The notes beneath the pieces were generated by a model that saw nothing but the letters and a program-made list of their open reading frames with translations, had not been told where the DNA came from and did not search any database. A program made the position numbers and the translations under genes. A stretch of DNA of 10,011 bases from DASTCC01 sp035711465. GTDB lineage: Bacteria; Acidobacteriota; Vicinamibacteria; Vicinamibacterales; SCN-69-37. Positions 6,894 through 10,011 of the stretch are shown here, in pieces (the first letter of the stretch is position 1; each line of letters starts with the position of its first letter). The stretch is from assembly GCA_035711465.1 (NCBI GenBank), contig DASTCC010000131.1:1-10011 (forward strand), given 5' to 3'.

Positions 6894-8789
6894 CTATCGG
6901 CTGGCGACGCGCAGATCTTGCGTGCGCGACTGGCCTTCGACGAGCGTCACCGCGATCGATGCGGCCTGCAGCTGTTCGAGGAACGCCGGATCGAACCACT
7001 GTCCGGATTCGACGTCGGTGACCGCCGCGAGACGGTACTCGCCGGCGGGCAGTCCCGAGAACGAGAACCTGCCAGTCGTCGACGGCCGCGTCGCGCGAAT
7101 CCGCCGTGCGCCCGCACGCCAGTAGGAACGATCCGCGGCGAACAGAATCACGGTGTAGTCCGACGTCGGCTTGCCGGCGACATCCTGAATGGCGCCGCCG
7201 AGCGAGCTGCTCTTGTCGGCGAGCTCGACCTCGAGCCCGTTGATGTTCTGCCCGGGCTGTACGTCGATGAAGTAGTCGAGCGTGTCGCGCCCGGCGAGCA
7301 TGGCGGACGCGAGCGAGTAGCCCGACGCGCCGGACACGGATCGAATCCGGTACTGACCGGGGACGACGCCGACAAACGTGAATCGGCCATCGGCTTCGAC
7401 GTTGACGGTCGACGAGCTCACGCCGAGCGCGGTGGTCTGGCTGCCGAACGGCGCGAGGGCAATCCGCAGCCGCGCCGAGGGCGACGGCCGCGGCGCGGTA
7501 CCTGAAAACGAGACGCGACCGGCGATGGTCATGCCGTCCTGAAGAGCGAGCGTGACATTGGTGATGTTGCTGCCGTTGACGACGACCTCCGTCGCCGCCC
7601 ATGCCTGGCCGCGGCTCTGCACGTTGCTGTTGACGACGATGGAGCCATCGGGCTGGACGACGCGGGGATTGGTCTGCGCGGTGCGCAGCGCACCGACCGC
7701 GACGGCCCGGTAGCGTCCGGGCGGCACGGCGTTGAACGTGAACTTCCCGTCGCGTCCCGTGCGCGTGGACGGCCGGTTCAGTCCGGTCGCGCCGTCGTCG
7801 AGATCGATGAGCCGCACCGTCACACCCGACGAGTTCATCCCGGGGGCCATGAGCACCATGCCATCGACCTTGGCCAGCGACACGCGTGAGAGCGCGAAGT
7901 CGACGCCGCCGCGCTCCTCGCTGACGCCGAGCCGCAGCGTCTGCGCGGCGCTCGGCTGCGACGTGCCCGGGTAGTACACCGGCGCGTATCCGGTCGTCGG
8001 TTCGATGTGCGGCGGTTCGACGTTGATGCGGTACTCGCCGCCGATGGAGACGCCGCCGGAGGTGGTCGACATCGCGAGCTCGCGGGCCCGCATCGCTTCT
8101 TCGATCAGCATCGCCTGATCGATCGAGATCTCGCCGATCTGGTTGCGCGGCACGGCGCTGACGATGTAGTCACCCGGCGGCAAGCCGTAAACGCGATAGA
8201 TGCCGCGATCGTCGGTCGTCGCCGAGTTCGACTGCGAGAGCGTGCGCTCGCCCGATTGCATGGACCAGCGCATCACCCGCACCGGTGTGCCGACGGACGG
8301 GCGGTTCTTCTCGTCGAACACGATGCCGGTGATGACCCCGCCGCGCGGCAGGCTGAGGACGAGATCCTTCATCTCCTGGCCGTCCGCCAGATCGATCGGC
8401 GTGCCCGAACTGCCCGACGCCGCTGACTTCTGCCCGTAGGCGGCCGACAGATATCCAGATTTCGATGCTCGCAGTGTGAACTGGCCGGCGGGCAGATTCG
8501 CGAACGCGAACCGGCCGTCGTCATCCGAAACGGTACCGGGAACGTCGAACATGTTCGGGCCGGAAATCGACACGCGTGCCCCGTCGACCGGCTGGCCGGA
8601 GGCGAGATCGACGACCCGGCCGACCAGGGCGCCGGTGCCTTTCGTCGGCTGGCGGTTGTCGTCACGCGCCTGGCCGACCTGCGGCACGGGGGGCGCCGGC
8701 GGCCGCGCGGGCGCCGGCAATTGCCCGGCCAGAATCGGCGCGCTGGACAGACAGACGAGAGCGGCGACGGCGAGTCGGCGGGGAATCAT
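6894..8789 (-). CDS. Secreted protein with five carboxypeptidase-regulatory-like beta-sandwich repeats
   Basis: This 631-residue protein has a signal peptide (basic IPRR, hydrophobic to about 22) and a Pro/Ala-rich linker (about 23-40). It then shows repeated beta domains, marked by five copies of a turn motif of the form D/T-G-x-(F/Y)-x-(F/V)-x-x-(L/V)-P-(A/P)-G-x-(F/Y). The copies are near residues 91-105, 195-208, 347-360, 467-480 and 572-585. The first domain (about 53-113), with GRVVDLASGQPVDGARVSI, is the clearest match to the CarboxypepD_reg family. These are non-enzymatic transthyretin-like folds common in secreted proteins of Acidobacteriota and Bacteroidota. No catalytic domain, TonB plug or barrel is seen. 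An in-frame TAA just upstream makes 8789 the longest possible start; no clear Shine-Dalgarno site is visible. The role is probably binding or structural at the cell surface, which is inferred. Confidence 0.88.
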   Translation of the reverse strand: MIPRRLAVAALVCLSSAPILAGQLPAPARPPAPPVPQVGQARDDNRQPTKGTGALVGRVVDLASGQPVDGARVSISGPNMFDVPGTVSDDDGRFAFANLPAGQFTLRASKSGYLSAAYGQKSAASGSSGTPIDLADGQEMKDLVLSLPRGGVITGIVFDEKNRPSVGTPVRVMRWSMQSGERTLSQSNSATTDDRGIYRVYGLPPGDYIVSAVPRNQIGEISIDQAMLIEEAMRARELAMSTTSGGVSIGGEYRINVEPPHIEPTTGYAPVYYPGTSQPSAAQTLRLGVSEERGGVDFALSRVSLAKVDGMVLMAPGMNSSGVTVRLIDLDDGATGLNRPSTRTGRDGKFTFNAVPPGRYRAVAVGALRTAQTNPRVVQPDGSIVVNSNVQSRGQAWAATEVVVNGSNITNVTLALQDGMTIAGRVSFSGTAPRPSPSARLRIALAPFGSQTTALGVSSSTVNVEADGRFTFVGVVPGQYRIRSVSGASGYSLASAMLAGRDTLDYFIDVQPGQNINGLEVELADKSSSLGGAIQDVAGKPTSDYTVILFAADRSYWRAGARRIRATRPSTTGRFSFSGLPAGEYRLAAVTDVESGQWFDPAFLEQLQAASIAVTLVEGQSRTQDLRVASR

Positions 8790-8851
8790 GGCTGATTAGA
8801 CGGTGGCCAGAAGCCCTCGGATGGTAGTCGGCCCGGCCCTACTTTCGTGAA

Positions 8852-10011
8852 CTAGTCAGTTCTCAGCGCTCTGACAGGATCGATTCTCGCCGCCCTCACG
8901 GCCGGAATCAACGCCCCGACAGTCGCCGTCAGCAGCAGCGCAGCCGCGGCGATCGACCACAGGCGGGTGTCGTAGATGCTGAATTCGTAGAGCGTTGACC
9001 TCAAGTAGGTGACGGCCCAGGCCGCGATGACGCCGCCCATCGCCAGCCCAGCCGCCACCGGGGCGAGCTGTTCGGCGACGAGCCCTCGCACGAGTCGGTC
9101 GCCCGTCGCCCCGAGCGACGATCGAATGCCGATCTCGCGCGTTCGCGCCGCGGTCGACATCGCGACCAGGCCGAGGATCCCGACGCCGACGATGACGAGC
9201 GCGCTCGCGGCGAACAGCCCATAAAACCAGGCGACGAACAATCGTCGCCGCAGGAGCTCGGTGAAGGTTCGATCAACGGTCGTCGCGCGGGTCACGCCGG
9301 AGGCCGGTCCCGCCGCGCGAATGGCCTCGAGCACTCGGCGCAGCGTCTCGTCGCCTGGCGTTGCGCCAGCAACGAGGATGGTGGAGCCCAGACCCGAACC
9401 GATCGGCCAGTAGATTTGGCCTCGGCTCGAATCGTCGAGACCCGAAAACCGCGCATCCGGTACGACCCCGATGACTTGATATTGAAACGAACTTCCCGCC
9501 AGCACCCGGCCGACGGCGGTCTCTCCCGGCCACATCCGCCGCGCGATGCGATCGCTGACGACGGCGACCGGCGCGCTCGAAGACAGCTCCTGCGGCGTCG
9601 GCAGCCGGCCTTCGATCGCTCCAAGACCCAGCATCTCGAAGAAGTCACCGCCGACCGTGACCAGCTGCTCGCGCCGGAGCGCGGGATCGTTCAGTGGCGG
9701 CACGCGCCAGCCGCGGCGCAGGAACGGGCCGGCAACCACGCCGACGTGGGTGACGCCCGGCAGTTCGCGCAGCCGCGCGACGGCGATCCTGAATCGATCG
9801 TTACGCTCGGCCAGCGTGCCGGCGCCGGCGCTGAGATCGACGACCGCGGTCTGGCCCGGGCTGAAGCCCGGATCCTGTCGGAACGCCCACCACAGGCTGC
9901 CGATCACCAGCGACCCGGCCACCGTCAGCACGAACACGAGCGCCATCTGCACGGCGACCACGATCGACGACCAGCGCCCGCGGCGCGGGGTCACCGATTC
10001 GCCGCGTCCGA
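8852..10011 (-). CDS. ADOP-type MacB/FtsX-like ABC transporter permease, C-terminal half
   Basis: The frame stays open to the window edge. The sequence beginning GRGES, ahead of the GTG at 9994, looks like the central linker of duplicated permeases, so 9994 is unlikely to be the real start and roughly half the protein is missing. Numbering from that GTG: a membrane helix at about 10-33 is followed by DPGF, then a MacB-type periplasmic core domain (about 45-245, with VVSDRIARRMWPGETAVG at 145-162). An FtsX domain follows with three helices (about 252-279, 308-331, 345-367) and the cytoplasmic segment RTREIGIRSSLGAT (284-297). It ends with RAARIDPVRALR, typical of the family. In ADOPs the core-plus-FtsX unit occurs twice in one chain, often with no ATPase gene next to it. 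The substrate is unknown. The TAG stop is 62 bases before the next gene. Confidence 0.9.
   Translation of the reverse strand, partial: GRGESVTPRRGRWSSIVVAVQMALVFVLTVAGSLVIGSLWWAFRQDPGFSPGQTAVVDLSAGAGTLAERNDRFRIAVARLRELPGVTHVGVVAGPFLRRGWRVPPLNDPALRREQLVTVGGDFFEMLGLGAIEGRLPTPQELSSSAPVAVVSDRIARRMWPGETAVGRVLAGSSFQYQVIGVVPDARFSGLDDSSRGQIYWPIGSGLGSTILVAGATPGDETLRRVLEAIRAAGPASGVTRATTVDRTFTELLRRRLFVAWFYGLFAASALVIVGVGILGLVAMSTAARTREIGIRSSLGATGDRLVRGLVAEQLAPVAAGLAMGGVIAAWAVTYLRSTLYEFSIYDTRLWSIAAAALLLTATVGALIPAVRAARIDPVRALRTD

Noticed and set aside
5534..7021. A 495-codon plus-strand open frame opposite the MATE gene.
   Set aside because: The product is low-complexity (Arg, His, Asp, Glu, Gln-rich) and spans the MATE coding region and an intergenic gap; the minus-strand membrane protein explains the open frame.

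Overview
The window is GC-rich bacterial DNA, densely coding, and most consistent with Acidobacteriota (Vicinamibacteria-like). I infer this from the gene families, not from a marker gene. The clues are an S9 peptidase with a Gly/Arg-rich insert, an ACE-like M2 dipeptidyl carboxypeptidase lipoprotein, a secreted protein made of repeated carboxypeptidase-regulatory-like beta domains, and the C-terminal half of an ADOP-type (acidobacterial duplicated orphan permease) MacB/FtsX permease. There are no rRNA, tRNA, CRISPR or IS features.

Layout. Plus strand, left part: (1) the 3' portion of an S9 prolyl-oligopeptidase-family peptidase, 1-2010, cut by the window edge. (2) A 302-base gap holding an eight-copy heptanucleotide repeat (consensus CGTGCGN) facing inverted copies of itself, then a strong 19-position hairpin with a short T tract that looks like the S9 terminator. 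(3) A two-gene unit, 2313-3594. Its first gene encodes an exported fulvocin C-related bacteriocin precursor with eight cysteines in its last 57 residues. Seven bases downstream lies a gene for a membrane-anchored thioredoxin-like protein with a CGAC active site. A perfect 11-bp hairpin with a T-rich tail sits inside the start of the second gene.

Minus strand, right part, four genes in one direction: ADOP-like permease (10011-8852, partial) -> secreted multi-beta-domain protein (8789-6894) -> MATE-family efflux transporter (6835-5495) -> M2 peptidase lipoprotein (5453-3615). Gaps are 41-62 bases, so co-transcription is possible but not shown. This block converges on the bacteriocin unit with a 20-base gap.

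The most interesting part is the bacteriocin/thioredoxin pair. The precursor appears to go through the Sec pathway, carries a long helical propeptide and ends in a Cys- and Trp-rich core. The adjacent periplasm-facing thiol-disulfide protein is a natural candidate for folding that core. This functional link is an inference from adjacency and from the four disulfides reported for fulvocin C. The minus-strand genes read as general envelope and peptide-metabolism functions, and I see no firm reason to tie them to the bacteriocin.
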